In this document: positions 25,454-34,167 of the stretch, piece after piece
Layout of the letters: each line of letters opens with the position of its first letter
Numbering within the stretch: position 1 is the stretch's first letter
Assembly: GCF_023822045.1 (NCBI RefSeq)
Contig: NZ_CP084712.1
Coordinates: 3,286,001-3,350,000 of the forward strand
Source of the DNA: Sphingopyxis sp. USTB-05
Lineage (GTDB): Bacteria; Pseudomonadota; Alphaproteobacteria; Sphingomonadales; Sphingomonadaceae
Length of the DNA: 64,000 nt
Direction: 5' to 3'
Made by a program: the position numbers and the translations under genes
The notes under the pieces: model-generated
The model's database searches: none
Told to the model about the DNA's origin: nothing
Seen by the model: the letters and a program-made list of their open reading frames with translations, nothing else

Positions 25454-25980
25454 GCCCAAAAAACTCCAGCGCCGGAAAAAACGCATCGATGATCCGCGTC
25501 GACCAGGCGGGCGAATATGGCGCGACGCGCATCTACGCCGGCCAGCTCGCGGTGATGGGCGACCGCCATCCGATGGCCCGCGAAATCGCACATATGGCCG
25601 AGCAGGAAGAACGACACCGTAAATTCTTCGATGCCATGATCGCCGAGCGGGGGGTTCGCCCCACCGCGCTCCAGCCCTTCTGGAATGTCGCGGGCTTTGC
25701 GCTCGGCGCGGTAACCGCCGCGATGGGCCCCCGCGCCGCAATGGCTTGCACAGCAGCGGTCGAGACCGAAATCGACCGCCATTATCAGCATCAGCTCGAC
25801 GAGCTTGGCGACAGCGACCCCGAACTCAGTGCAGCGGTCGAGGATTTCCGCGCCGAAGAGCTCGAGCATAAGGAAGCCGCCCTCGCTGCGGGCGCCGAGA
25901 GCGCCCCGGGTTACCCCGTTCTCAGCCTCGCGATCCGCGCCGGTTGCCGTGCAGCCATCGCGCTGTCGAAACGTATCTGA
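25450..25980 (+). CDS. coq7: Demethoxyubiquinone hydroxylase (COQ7 family)
   Basis: 176 residues. A di-iron protein that hydroxylates demethoxyubiquinone, near the end of ubiquinone synthesis. Iron-ligand segments EYGATRIYAGQ, MAEQEERHRKFF, VETEIDRHYQHQL and AEELEHKEAAL give the Glu/His set. ATG at 25450 overlaps the dsbB stop (ATGA). Confidence 0.95.
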   Translation: MSPKNSSAGKNASMIRVDQAGEYGATRIYAGQLAVMGDRHPMAREIAHMAEQEERHRKFFDAMIAERGVRPTALQPFWNVAGFALGAVTAAMGPRAAMACTAAVETEIDRHYQHQLDELGDSDPELSAAVEDFRAEELEHKEAALAAGAESAPGYPVLSLAIRAGCRAAIALSKRI

Positions 25981-26059
25981 TACATAAGGGCCCGCACCGT
26001 TCATGACGGATGCAGGGTCGCGGTGCCAAGCCGCACCAAATTGACAAAGGAAGATCGAG

Positions 26060-26665
26060 ATGACCCGCCTCCCCCTGTTCGCGCTGATCCTCGCCGGCAG
26101 TGCTGCCGCCATGCCCGCCGCGGCGCAGCAGCAGACGGTCGATGCCGAAAAGATCAACCAGGTCATCGTTTACGGCAACGACAAGTGCGAACAGTCGAGC
26201 CCCGACGAAATCGTCGTCTGTAACCGCCTGCCCGAGACCGAACGCTATCGCGTTCCCGAAATGCTCCGCGGCAATCCGCTCGACGTGCGTAACGAGGCCT
26301 GGGCGAACAAGGTCGTCGCACTCGAACGCGTCGGCCGTTTCGGCACCGATAGCTGCTCGCCGACCGGACTGGGCGGCTTTACCGGCTGTACGCAGGCGCT
26401 GGTCGCGGGTGCGAAGGCCGAACGTCAGGCGGCGAACAAGACCGACTGGCAGGCAATGATCGCCGACGAACGCGCCAAGCGCATCGCGGGCATCGACGCC
26501 GCGGCGGACGAAGTCGAAGCCGCCGTCGTCGCCGAAGAGCGCGCGCTCGCCGAACGGCAGAAGGCGGCCGAAGAACTCGAACGGCAGGCCAGCGGCCAGG
26601 CCCCCGCGCCGACCGCCCCCGACGAAGCCGACGCGCAGCCGCTGCCGACCCCGCCGAAACGCTGA
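26060..26665 (+). CDS. Periplasmic protein of unknown function
   Basis: 201 residues. Signal peptide 1-22 ends in AAAQQQ. The mature N-terminal half has four cysteines (DKCEQS, VVCNRLPE, DSCSP, TGCTQ), likely two disulfides. From about 140 there is an Ala/Glu-rich, probably helical stretch and a Pro-rich tail (PTPPKR). I cannot name the family, though it looks like a protein shared among sphingomonads. An AGGAAGA site precedes the ATG. Confidence 0.75.
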   Translation: MTRLPLFALILAGSAAAMPAAAQQQTVDAEKINQVIVYGNDKCEQSSPDEIVVCNRLPETERYRVPEMLRGNPLDVRNEAWANKVVALERVGRFGTDSCSPTGLGGFTGCTQALVAGAKAERQAANKTDWQAMIADERAKRIAGIDAAADEVEAAVVAEERALAERQKAAEELERQASGQAPAPTAPDEADAQPLPTPPKR

Positions 26666-26753
26666 TCTTCCCCCCTTAGCAATAAACCCCGCTCCACCGC
26701 CCCAAAAGGGGCGGCCATCCTGCCAGAAATGTAGCATTTTTGCGGCTTAGCGC

Positions 26754-26859
26754 GATTCAGTTGCGAATCCGCGCCGAACTGAGTGCAAAAATTAACGAAT
26801 CGCTGGCAGAGTGTCTTGACTTGGGAATTTTTGGGGCAAAACGTGCGGTTCTGGGAATC
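26754..26859. promoter_or_regulatory. Cluster of four GANTC (CcrM-type) sites
   Basis: GATTC at 26754 and GAATC at 26765, 26797 and 26855 fall in 106 bases before the gene at 26882. At this base composition such a site is expected about once in 300 bases. The stretch is AT-richer than its surroundings and includes TTAAC at 26792 and TTGACT at 26816-26821, a possible -35. CcrM methylation of GANTC is known cell-cycle control in alphaproteobacteria; its use here is inferred. Confidence 0.4.
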
Positions 26860-26881
26860 GCCAGCCTAAGGGGGCTGTAAC

Positions 26882-27280
26882 ATGGCATCAACTTTTGGAC
26901 CGCGCCTGTGGAGGCGCACGACCGTCAGCGTGCCGCCGGCACGGAGTCTCGGTCGCCGAATGACCTGGCATGCCGCTGCTGCCCTCCTCGCCTTTGCCGC
27001 TCTTCAGATCTGGCTCGTGATGAGCGCCGTCGCTGCCGGAGCGTCGTCGGCCTTCATCGTCGTCGCGCTGATCATGCTGGTCGCGCTCGCGCTTCCCGTG
27101 GCGCGGTCCACCGAACGGCACTGGTATCGGCTGAGCCGGCAGGCACTCGCAAGCTGGGGCCTTCATGCGCGCTTCCGCCGCGACGTCCGCCGCCTTTGGA
27201 TCGCCGCGCTGACGCTGCCCTTCCTGTGGACCAGCGGCGCAATCGCCGCAACCGACGCGCTCGCTGCGATCATCAAATAA
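26882..27280 (+). CDS. Membrane protein of unknown function
   Basis: 132 residues. A basic N-terminus is followed by three hydrophobic segments (about 29-49, 54-76 and 107-130). I do not recognise it. It stands alone, downstream of a region with four GANTC sites and followed by a repeat element. Confidence 0.6.
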   Translation: MASTFGPRLWRRTTVSVPPARSLGRRMTWHAAAALLAFAALQIWLVMSAVAAGASSAFIVVALIMLVALALPVARSTERHWYRLSRQALASWGLHARFRRDVRRLWIAALTLPFLWTSGAIAATDALAAIIK

Positions 27281-27296
27281 GCTTTTCCTTGTCACC

Positions 27297-27395
27297 GTCA
27301 CCCCGGACTTGATCCGGGGGCCAAGACTTTGCCGCCGAAATGGATTTCGGCTCGAGCCTGCACTGAGCCTGTCGAAGGGTTCAGGCTGACGGGTT
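27297..27395. repeat. Half copy of repeat family 1 plus a second palindrome
   Basis: GTCACCCCGGACTTGATCCG (27297 on) is a single arm of family 1. After it AGCCTG...GAGCCTGTCGAAGG...CAGGCT folds as another short palindrome. Both fill the gap before pmbA. Confidence 0.65.
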
Positions 27396-27443
27396 CGGTG
27401 ACTTTATTTTGACCCTTGCCCGCGTGCCGTATAGGGCGCGGGG

Positions 27444-28787
27444 ATGCTGACCGTTTCCGAAGCCCTCGACCGCGCAAAGATGCTGTGCGACGCCGCGACC
27501 AAGGCCGGCGCCGATGCCGCCGACGCGCTCTATTATTGCAACGCCGCGACGTCGGTCTCGATGCGGCTCGGCGCGCTTGAGGATGTCGAGCGGTCCGAAG
27601 GGCAGGATATTTCGCTGCGCGTCTTCGTTGGCCAGCGCAGCGCGAGCGTGTCGACCGCCGACATGGACGCGGGCGAACTTGCCAAGCTGGTCGAACGCTG
27701 CGTCGCGATGGCACGCGAAGCCCCCGAGGACCCCTATTCCGGTCTCGCGCCCGAAGAATTGCTGTTCAAGGGTGCCACCCCCGATTTCGACCTCGATGAC
27801 GGCAGCGAAGCCGACCCGGCCGCGCTGCGCGAAGCCGCCCTGGCGGTCGAGGAAGCCGCGCGCGCTGTCGCCGGCGTCACCAACAGCGAAGGCGGCAGCG
27901 CCAGCCACAGCCGCACGCGCTTCGCTCTCGCCACCAGCCACGGCTTTGCCGGCGGCTATGGATCGAGCGGCCACAGCCTGTCGGCAAGCGTCATCGCGGG
28001 CGAAGGCGCAGGCATGCAGCGCGACTATGGCTGGCACAGCGCGCACTACCTCACCGACCTCGAAAGCGCCGCAGAGATCGGCGCGCGCGCTGGCACGCGT
28101 GCCGTCGCGCGGCTTAATCCCGGCAAGGCCCCGAACGGCAAGCTTCCGGTCCTGCTCGACCCGCGCATCAGCGGCGGCATCGTCGGACACCTGCTCGGCG
28201 CGATCGCCGGACCCGCAATCGCACGCGGGACGAGCTTCCTGCTGGGCAAGGAAGATCAGAAGCTGTTCGACAGCAGCATCGTCATCCGCGACGAACCCCA
28301 TCGTCCGCGCGGCCTGCGCAGCCGGGCCTTCGACGGCGAGGGCCTGCCGACCGCGGCACGCGATCTCGTCGCCGATGGCAGGATCACCGGCTGGCTGCTC
28401 GACACCGCATCGGCCAAGCAGCTTGGCTTGGCCCCGACCGGCCACGCGAGCCGTGGCGGCGGCGCGTCGGGGGTCGGCGCAAGCAACCTGCATCTCGCGG
28501 CGGGCAGCGCGACCCCCGCGGCACTGATGGAAGGCATCGCCGAGGGCGTCTATATCACCGAGTTGATCGGTCAGGGCGTCAACCCGGTCACCGGCGACTA
28601 CAGCCGCGGCGCATCGGGCTTCCTGATCAGGGACGGCGCGCTCGCCGGGCCGATCGCCGAGTTCACCATCGCGAGCAATCTTATCGATATGTTCGCCGCA
28701 CTTATCCCGGCGAACGACCTTGAATTCCGGCACGGCACCAACGCGCCGACGTTGCGCATCGACGGCATGACCGTCGCGTCGAGCTAG
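27444..28787 (+). CDS. pmbA: TldE/PmbA-type metallopeptidase
   Basis: 447 residues. PmbA pairs with TldD in a heteromeric protease that processes modified peptides and antitoxins. The N-terminal RLGALEDVERSEGQDISLRVFVG and the C-terminal GASGVGASNLHLAAG and TGDYSRGASGFLI segments are typical. TldD carries the zinc site, so PmbA itself need not. tldD is not in the window. It is followed after 11 bases by the CysQ-like gene. Confidence 0.93.
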   Translation: MLTVSEALDRAKMLCDAATKAGADAADALYYCNAATSVSMRLGALEDVERSEGQDISLRVFVGQRSASVSTADMDAGELAKLVERCVAMAREAPEDPYSGLAPEELLFKGATPDFDLDDGSEADPAALREAALAVEEAARAVAGVTNSEGGSASHSRTRFALATSHGFAGGYGSSGHSLSASVIAGEGAGMQRDYGWHSAHYLTDLESAAEIGARAGTRAVARLNPGKAPNGKLPVLLDPRISGGIVGHLLGAIAGPAIARGTSFLLGKEDQKLFDSSIVIRDEPHRPRGLRSRAFDGEGLPTAARDLVADGRITGWLLDTASAKQLGLAPTGHASRGGGASGVGASNLHLAAGSATPAALMEGIAEGVYITELIGQGVNPVTGDYSRGASGFLIRDGALAGPIAEFTIASNLIDMFAALIPANDLEFRHGTNAPTLRIDGMTVASS

Positions 28788-28798
28788 GACCGGCGCCG

Positions 28799-29590
28799 AT
28801 GCCCGGCCGCAACCTCGAAGCCGCGATCGCCGCGACCCGCGAAGTCGGCGACATGGCGATGGCGCGCTGGCGCGGCGAGGGGCAAGCCGTCAACGTCTGG
28901 AACAAATCGCACGACAATCCGGTCAGCGACGTCGATCTGGCGGTCGACGCACGGCTGAAAGCGGTGCTGGGCGCGATGGTGCCCGAGGCGGGATGGCTCT
29001 CGGAAGAGACCGCCGACAACGAAGCCCGCCTGTCGTGCCGTGCGATGTGGTGCGTCGACCCGATCGACGGCACGCGCGATTTCATCCGCGGCCGCCCCGG
29101 CTGGTGCGTGTCGGTCGCGCTCGTGATCGACGGCACGCCCGAATTCGGCATTCTCTATGCCCCTGCCCTCGACGAATTATGGGTAGCGCAAAAGGGTCAG
29201 GGAGCTTTGCTGAACGGCGAGACCCTGCACGCCAGCCAACGCACGCGGTTTCCGGGATCGCGTGTTCCCGCCGACGCGCTGCCCAAGGTCGACAGCGATC
29301 TGGTCATCGTGACCAAACCGAACAGCATCGCGCTGCGCATGGCACTCGTCGCCGACGATCGCGCCGATCTGGTCGCGACGCTGCGCTGGGGGTTCGAGTG
29401 GGACGTCGCGGCCGCCGCGCTGATCGCCAGCGAGGCGGGCGCGACCGTCACCGACGCGTTCGGCGAGCCCCTGAAGTTCAATACGCCCCGCGCGCAAGCC
29501 TTTGGTGTCATCGCCTGCGCGCCCGGGATTCATGCGGCGGTCGTCGACCGCTTGCGCGATCGGGCGGTCGCCCTTACATCGCATTCGTGA
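28799..29590 (+). CDS. Inositol monophosphatase family protein, CysQ-like
   Basis: 263 residues. The metal site is complete: Glu69/Glu70 in WLSEET, Asp87 and Asp90 in WCVDPIDGTRDFIRG, and a late Asp in WDVAAAALIASEAG. By overall look it is nearest to 3'(2'),5'-bisphosphate nucleotidases (CysQ), which clear pAp, though an inositol or histidinol phosphatase is possible. It begins 11 bases after pmbA. Confidence 0.85.
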   Translation: MPGRNLEAAIAATREVGDMAMARWRGEGQAVNVWNKSHDNPVSDVDLAVDARLKAVLGAMVPEAGWLSEETADNEARLSCRAMWCVDPIDGTRDFIRGRPGWCVSVALVIDGTPEFGILYAPALDELWVAQKGQGALLNGETLHASQRTRFPGSRVPADALPKVDSDLVIVTKPNSIALRMALVADDRADLVATLRWGFEWDVAAAALIASEAGATVTDAFGEPLKFNTPRAQAFGVIACAPGIHAAVVDRLRDRAVALTSHS

Positions 29591-29625
29591 GCACCCGTTC
29601 CGACACGCAATCCACCGCAGTTCAC

Positions 29626-29654
29626 TTGACTTTCGGGGCGACTCACCCTAACTG
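29626..29654 (+). promoter_or_regulatory. Promoter of the alpha ribosomal operon
   Basis: TTGACT and TAACTG with 17 bases between, in the 200-base leader before rpsM. The position and spacing are right for the housekeeping sigma factor; the -10 is imperfect. Confidence 0.5.
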
Positions 29655-29790
29655 CGCGATCATTCCGACAGCCTGACCGGACGGCGAAGCGCCCTCATGC
29701 GCATCGTGGTCCGTTTTTTGCGTTGGAAATTCAGACGCTTTGAGATGGGGTCGTTTGCCTGCGACCCTGTGGAGCAGGAGAAAGTTACCA

Positions 29791-30159
29791 ATGGCACGTA
29801 TCGCGGGCGTCAACTTGCCCACCAACAAGCGCGTGATCATCGCGCTCACCTATATCCACGGCATCGGCCGCAAGAGCGCGATCGACATCGCCGACAAGCT
29901 GGGCATCGACCATACGCGCCGCGTACAGGACCTGTCCGACGCCGAAGTGCTGCAGATCCGTGAAACGATCGACGCCGACCACACGGTCGAGGGTGACCTT
30001 CGCCGCAACACGGCGATGAACATCAAGCGCCTGATGGACCTCGCCTGCTATCGCGGCCTGCGTCATCGCAAGGGCCTTCCGGTCCGTGGCCAGCGCACGC
30101 ACACCAATGCGCGCACCCGCAAGGGCAAGGCCAAGGCGATCGCCGGTAAGAAGAAATAA
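29791..30159 (+). CDS. rpsM: 30S ribosomal protein S13
   Basis: 122 residues, normal for S13. [20 protein letters not shown] at the start and [20 protein letters not shown] near the end are diagnostic. GGAGCAGGAGAAAG upstream gives a strong ribosome site. It heads rpsM-rpsK-rpoA-rplQ. No secY, adk or rpmJ precedes it, so the alpha operon is detached from the spc operon at this point. Confidence 0.99.
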   Translation: MARIAGVNLPTNKRVIIALTYIHGIGRKSAIDIADKLGIDHTRRVQDLSDAEVLQIRETIDADHTVEGDLRRNTAMNIKRLMDLACYRGLRHRKGLPVRGQRTHTNARTRKGKAKAIAGKKK

Positions 30160-30262
30160 GGTTTGAGCGCGTCCATCTGGGCGCGCTTCCTTGTTTCCCC
30201 CTGCCGGGGCAGCGGCGCATCGCCCGCCACCGGCCGTTCAGGATTTAGGTTAGGAATATATC

Positions 30263-30652
30263 ATGGCTCGTGAACCGCAGCGCCTTCGTCGGCGCGAACG
30301 CAAAAACATCTCGTCGGGCGTCGCCCACGTCAACGCGACCTTCAACAACACGATGATCACCATCACCGACGCACAGGGCAACGCGATTGCCTGGTCGAGC
30401 GCCGGCATGATGGGCTTCAAGGGCAGCCGCAAGTCGACCCCGTATGCGGCGCAGGTTTGCGCCGAAGACGCCGGCAAGAAGGCCGCCGAACATGGCGTCC
30501 GTACGCTGGAAGTCGAAGTGAAGGGCCCGGGCGCCGGTCGTGAATCAGCTCTCCGCGCGCTGCAGGCTGTCGGGTTCCACATCACGTCGATCCGCGACGT
30601 GACGCCGATCCCGCACAATGGCGTCCGCCCGGCCAAGCGCCGCCGCGTCTGA
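30263..30652 (+). CDS. rpsK: 30S ribosomal protein S11
   Basis: 129 residues. [20 protein letters not shown] and [17 protein letters not shown], ending with [13 protein letters not shown], match S11, a platform protein near the 3' end of 16S rRNA. It sits 103 bases after rpsM. Confidence 0.99.
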   Translation: MAREPQRLRRRERKNISSGVAHVNATFNNTMITITDAQGNAIAWSSAGMMGFKGSRKSTPYAAQVCAEDAGKKAAEHGVRTLEVEVKGPGAGRESALRALQAVGFHITSIRDVTPIPHNGVRPAKRRRV

Positions 30653-30758
30653 CGTCTTTTTTCGGGCGCGCCTCACCGCCGGGGCGCCGCCCGCATAAAA
30701 ATCCTCGCTGGACAGGCAGCCGACCCCCGCCCGTCCCGCCCAAAGCAAAGGGAAATCC

Positions 30759-31817
30759 ATGACTGTCAATATCCGGAACTGGCAGGAATTGAAGAAGCCC
30801 AGCAACCTGGAAATCAAGGCTGGCAGCGACGGCAAGCGCAAGGCGACCTTCGTCGCCGAACCGCTCGAGCGCGGCTTTGGCCTGACGCTTGGCAACGCGC
30901 TGCGCCGCGTGCTGCTTTCGTCGCTCCAGGGTGCGGCTATCACGTCGATCAAGATCGAGAACGTCCTGCACGAATTCTCGAGCCTGGCCGGCGTGCGTGA
31001 AGATGTCACCGACATCGTCCTCAACGTGAAGCAGATCGCGCTCAAGATGGAAGGCGAAGGCCCGAAGCGTCTTCAGCTTTCGGCGACCGGTCCCGCGACC
31101 GTCAAGGCCGGCGACATCATGGTTTCGGGCGACATCAAGGTGATGAACCCCAACCACATCATCTGCCACCTCGACGATGGTGCGACGCTGAACATGGAAC
31201 TCGTTGCCGACACCGGCAAGGGTTACGTCCCCGCGACCGCAAACCGTCCGATCGACGCGCCGATCGGCCTGATCCCGGTCGACTCGCTCTACTCGCCGGT
31301 GCGCCAGGTCGCCTACAAGGTCGACAATGCCCGCATCGGTCAGGAACTGGACTATGACAAGCTGAACCTGACCGTCGAAACCGACGGCACGATCACCCCG
31401 GAAGACGCCGTCGCTTATGCCGCGCGCATCCTCCAGGACCAGCTCCAGGTCTTCGTCCACTTCGAAGAAGCGATGAACGACAGCGGTCTCATCGGCATGG
31501 CGGCTCCGTCGGCCACTGCCGACGAATCGGACGTCAACCAGCTCAACCGCTTCCTTCTCAAGAAGGTCGACGAGCTCGAACTGTCGGTCCGTTCGGCCAA
31601 CTGCCTCAAGAACGACAACATCATCTACATCGGTGATCTCGTTCAGAAGACCGAAGCCGAAATGCTTCGCACCCCGAACTTTGGCCGCAAGTCCTTGAAT
31701 GAAATCAAGGAAGTGCTGTCGTCGATGGGTCTTCGCCTCGGCATGGACATCCCCGGCTGGCCGCCGGAGAACATCGAAGAAATGGCCAAGAAGCTCGAAC
31801 AAGAGCTGCTGGGCTAA
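30759..31817 (+). CDS. rpoA: RNA polymerase subunit alpha
   Basis: 352 residues. The N-terminal assembly domain contains [20 protein letters not shown]; the C-terminal domain (from about 265) has [20 protein letters not shown] and [12 protein letters not shown], which contact UP elements and activators. Normal length and order in the alpha operon. Confidence 0.99.
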   Translation: MTVNIRNWQELKKPSNLEIKAGSDGKRKATFVAEPLERGFGLTLGNALRRVLLSSLQGAAITSIKIENVLHEFSSLAGVREDVTDIVLNVKQIALKMEGEGPKRLQLSATGPATVKAGDIMVSGDIKVMNPNHIICHLDDGATLNMELVADTGKGYVPATANRPIDAPIGLIPVDSLYSPVRQVAYKVDNARIGQELDYDKLNLTVETDGTITPEDAVAYAARILQDQLQVFVHFEEAMNDSGLIGMAAPSATADESDVNQLNRFLLKKVDELELSVRSANCLKNDNIIYIGDLVQKTEAEMLRTPNFGRKSLNEIKEVLSSMGLRLGMDIPGWPPENIEEMAKKLEQELLG

Positions 31818-31825
31818 TCGAGATA

Positions 31826-31847
31826 GCGCCCCGGTTCGCCGGGGCGC
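31826..31847 (+). promoter_or_regulatory. UUCG-capped hairpin between rpoA and rplQ
   Basis: A perfect 9-bp stem GCGCCCCGG/CCGGGGCGC closed by TTCG, 9 bases after the rpoA stop, with no T-run. UUCG tetraloops are very stable, so this may slow decay of the rpoA end or adjust rplQ expression. Confidence 0.6.
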
Positions 31848-31932
31848 CGTCACAACGGGAATGGGTCGGCCCGCAAATCGACCTGGCTTGGGGTACCTTG
31901 AACGGCCCCTCTGACAAACGAAGGACAAAGAT

Positions 31933-32355
31933 ATGCGTCATAAATCAGGTGGCCGGAAGCTTCAGCGCACGAGCGCGCATCGCACCGCCCTTTTCCGCAA
32001 CATGTCGGCATCGCTCATCAAGCATGAGCAGATCACGACGACCGTCGCCAAGGCGAAGGAACTGCGTCCCTACGTCGAAAAGCTGGTGACGCTCGCCAAG
32101 CGCGGTGGCCTTGCCAACCGTCGCCTCGCGAACAGCCGCCTTCTCGACGACACGCAGCTCAAGAAGCTGTTCGACGTCCTCGCCGAGCGCTACAAGGACC
32201 GCAACGGCGGTTACACCCGCATCATCAAGGCCGGCATCCGCGCCTCGGACGCGGCACCGATGGCGGTCATCGAATTCGTCGACCGCGACGTCGACGCCAA
32301 GGGCCAGGATTCGGGCCCCGTCGAGCAGTATGACGACGAGGTGGAAGCCGCGTAA
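31933..32355 (+). CDS. rplQ: 50S ribosomal protein L17
   Basis: 140 residues. [20 protein letters not shown] and [18 protein letters not shown] are L17 signatures; the acidic tail past residue 118 is common in alphaproteobacteria. Last gene of the alpha operon, followed by a terminator. Confidence 0.99.
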   Translation: MRHKSGGRKLQRTSAHRTALFRNMSASLIKHEQITTTVAKAKELRPYVEKLVTLAKRGGLANRRLANSRLLDDTQLKKLFDVLAERYKDRNGGYTRIIKAGIRASDAAPMAVIEFVDRDVDAKGQDSGPVEQYDDEVEAA

Positions 32356-32380
32356 AACGCGCTTTCAGCGAAACGAGATC

Positions 32381-32414
32381 AAGGGCGGCATCCGAAAGGA
32401 TGGCCGCCCTTTTT
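32381..32414 (+). terminator. Terminator of the alpha operon
   Basis: AAGGGCGGCATCC pairs with GGATGGCCGCCCTT (one bulged base) around GAAA, ending in a short T-run, 26 bases after the rplQ stop. Confidence 0.85.
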
Positions 32415-32468
32415 CATGGCCGCGGTGTCGGCTTTGGGTTGGAAAGCGGGCATCCCGTCCCCCGCTTC

Positions 32469-32559
32469 CGTCATCCCGGGCTTGACCCGGGATCCCGCTT
32501 TTTGACGCACTCACTGGCTTCGATTTCAAGCGGGACCCCGGATCCAGTCCGGGGTGACG
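32469..32559. repeat. Palindromic repeat, family 1 (paired)
   Basis: CGTCATCCCGGGCTTGACCC...AAGCGGGACCCCGGATCCAG... with a TTTTTGACGCACTCACTGG centre. First of three repeats packed into the 540-base gene-free stretch between rplQ and the GbsR-type gene. Confidence 0.85.
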
Positions 32560-32597
32560 AAAAAGGATTGGTCGGCAACCGGTCGTTTCCCATTTGC

Positions 32598-32684
32598 GCA
32601 CCCCGGCGAAGGCCGGGGCCCAGGGCTTCAGAGAGCCGACCTCTGCTCGTTGCGCTCTGGACCCCGGCCTTCGCCGGGGCACAC
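32598..32684. repeat. Palindromic repeat, family 2 (paired)
   Basis: CACCCCGGCGAAGGCCGGGG at the left is mirrored by CCCCGGCCTTCGCCGGGGCA at the right, with a CCAGGG/TCTGGA inner pair. A second copy is at 50956-51040, again next to a family 1 element. Confidence 0.85.
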
Positions 32685-32720
32685 ACCTGCAACGGCAGCA
32701 ATCGGTCATTACCCGAACCT

Positions 32721-32801
32721 CGTCATCCCGGGCTTGACCCGGGATCCCGCTTCTTGAGGCGCCCACTGGCTTCAACTTCACGCGGGACCCCGGATCAAGT
32801 C
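32721..32801. repeat. Palindromic repeat, family 1, right end truncated
   Basis: The left arm CGTCATCCCGGGCTTGACCC is intact, but the right arm stops after CGGGACCCCGGATCAAGTC and loses the GGGGTGACG end seen in other copies. Confidence 0.75.
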
Positions 32802-32877
32802 GAACGAGCCACGTGTCGCGTTCGAGGGTAACGATGATGGAAAGGGCCGCAACCGGTCGAAACCCGCCCGCCGGTAC

Positions 32878-32923
32878 TTGACTTCCTATCCCCTATGTCC
32901 GATATTTCTGTCATGACAGAAAT
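32878..32923 (+). promoter_or_regulatory. Promoter with overlapping 20-base palindromic operator
   Basis: TTGACT (32878-32883), 17 bases, then GATATT (32901-32906). The perfect palindrome ATTTCTGTCATGACAGAAAT spans 32904-32923. It covers the -10 end, the expected transcription start and the ATG at 32913. A regulator bound here would block its own gene. Confidence 0.65.
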
Positions 32924-33488
32924 TACCGAAAACCTGTCGAAGCTTTCCCCGGCCGCGACCGAGTTCATCCTTCACTGGGGCAATCTTGGCAACCAGTGGG
33001 GCGTCAACCGCTCGGTGGCGCAGATCCACGCGCTATTGTTCATCTCCGACCGCCCGCTCCATGCCGAAGAAATCGCAGAAATGCTTGGGCTGGCACGTTC
33101 CAATGTTTCCAATTCGATCAAGGAGCTGCTCGGCTGGCGGCTGATCGAACGCGTTCCGCTGCTCGGCGACCGGCGCGACCATTTCACGGCCGAGAAGGAC
33201 ATCTGGGAAATGGTCACGCGCATCGCCGCGGGGCGCAAGGCGCGGGAGGTCGACCCCGCCGAAGCGGCGCTGAAAGCGTGTGTCGCCCGCGCGGCGGATG
33301 ACCCACAATTGAGCGGCGAAGCCAAGGCGCGGCTCGCCGACATGCTCGATTTCGTCACGACGATGGGGCGCTGGCACGACGAGATGCTGAGCGTGCCCAA
33401 ACCTGCACTGATGCGGCTCATCAAACTCGGCGCCGGGGTGACCAAGCTGATCAACTGGCGCCCGGGCAAGGGCAAGGACGCCGGATAG
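32913..33488 (+). CDS. GbsR/MarR family transcriptional regulator
   Basis: 191 residues. A winged helix spans about 25-90, with SVAQIHALLFISDRPLHAEE and IAEMLGLARSNVSNSIKELL as the DNA-reading part, and a C-terminal helical dimer region. It resembles GbsR-type MarR proteins. An in-frame ATG at 32895 lies upstream of the predicted -10 end, so the ATG at 32913, at the predicted transcript start, was chosen; the message would be leaderless. The next gene follows after an AGGAGG site that overlaps its stop. Confidence 0.85.
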   Translation: MTEITENLSKLSPAATEFILHWGNLGNQWGVNRSVAQIHALLFISDRPLHAEEIAEMLGLARSNVSNSIKELLGWRLIERVPLLGDRRDHFTAEKDIWEMVTRIAAGRKAREVDPAEAALKACVARAADDPQLSGEAKARLADMLDFVTTMGRWHDEMLSVPKPALMRLIKLGAGVTKLINWRPGKGKDAG

Positions 33489-33498
33489 GAGGCCAGCG

Positions 33499-34167
33499 AT
33501 GCGCGGCACGGCAAAGCGGATGATCGACGCACGGGAACCCGCCGCGTGCGAAAGTGGCGAGGCGCTGTCCGACGATCGCTTCCGCCGCCTCGTTCCGCGC
33601 GCTGCATGGGACGCACTCCCCCATGATGTCCGTCAACGCTTCAGCAAGCGCCTCTCCGGCACGGCGGTCGCGACCTATCGCGGCGAGATTGTCTGGACGC
33701 GCCTTTCGCGCGCCGGATGGTTGCTCGCACAGTTCTGCCGGTTGATCGGCGCGCCCTTGCCGACCAGCCGCAGCGGCCCCGCACCTGCCGCCGTCGCCGT
33801 CAGCGAAGACCGCAAAAGCGGCGGCCAATGCTGGACGCGACTCTACGGTCGCGCCCGTGGCCACCCGCAAGTCATCCATAGTGCAAAAAGCTTTGCGGGA
33901 CCGACGGGGCTGGAGGAACATATCGGTGGCGGCTTCGGCATGGCGCTTGCCGTCCGCGCCGAGGCCGACGCGCTGATCTTTACGTCCGATCATTATTTCT
34001 GGCAGGCGGCGGGACTTCGGTTCCGCATCCCCGGCTGGCTCTCCCCCGGCACGACCGTCGTGACGCACCAGCATCTGGGCAGCGGCCTTTTCGCCTTCGA
34101 TCTCAAGGTCACGCATCCGCAGCTTGGCGAACTCCTCAACCAGCACGGGCTGTTCCGCGATGCCTGA
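33499..34167 (+). CDS. Standalone DUF4166 protein
   Basis: 222 residues. RFRRLVPRAAWDALPHDVRQRF, a GGEQ-like SGGQCWTRLYG strand and the final HPQLGELLNQHGLFRD match DUF4166, whose function is unknown. No signal peptide. The same domain recurs at the C-terminus of the gene at 34564. A perfect AGGAGG lies 6 bases before the ATG, and the DCC gene overlaps its end by 8 bases. Confidence 0.8.
   Translation: MRGTAKRMIDAREPAACESGEALSDDRFRRLVPRAAWDALPHDVRQRFSKRLSGTAVATYRGEIVWTRLSRAGWLLAQFCRLIGAPLPTSRSGPAPAAVAVSEDRKSGGQCWTRLYGRARGHPQVIHSAKSFAGPTGLEEHIGGGFGMALAVRAEADALIFTSDHYFWQAAGLRFRIPGWLSPGTTVVTHQHLGSGLFAFDLKVTHPQLGELLNQHGLFRDA

Noticed and set aside
30582..31928. A 448-codon minus-strand frame across rpoA
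   Set aside because: Antisense to a ribosomal-operon gene, with no recognisable domain or ribosome site.
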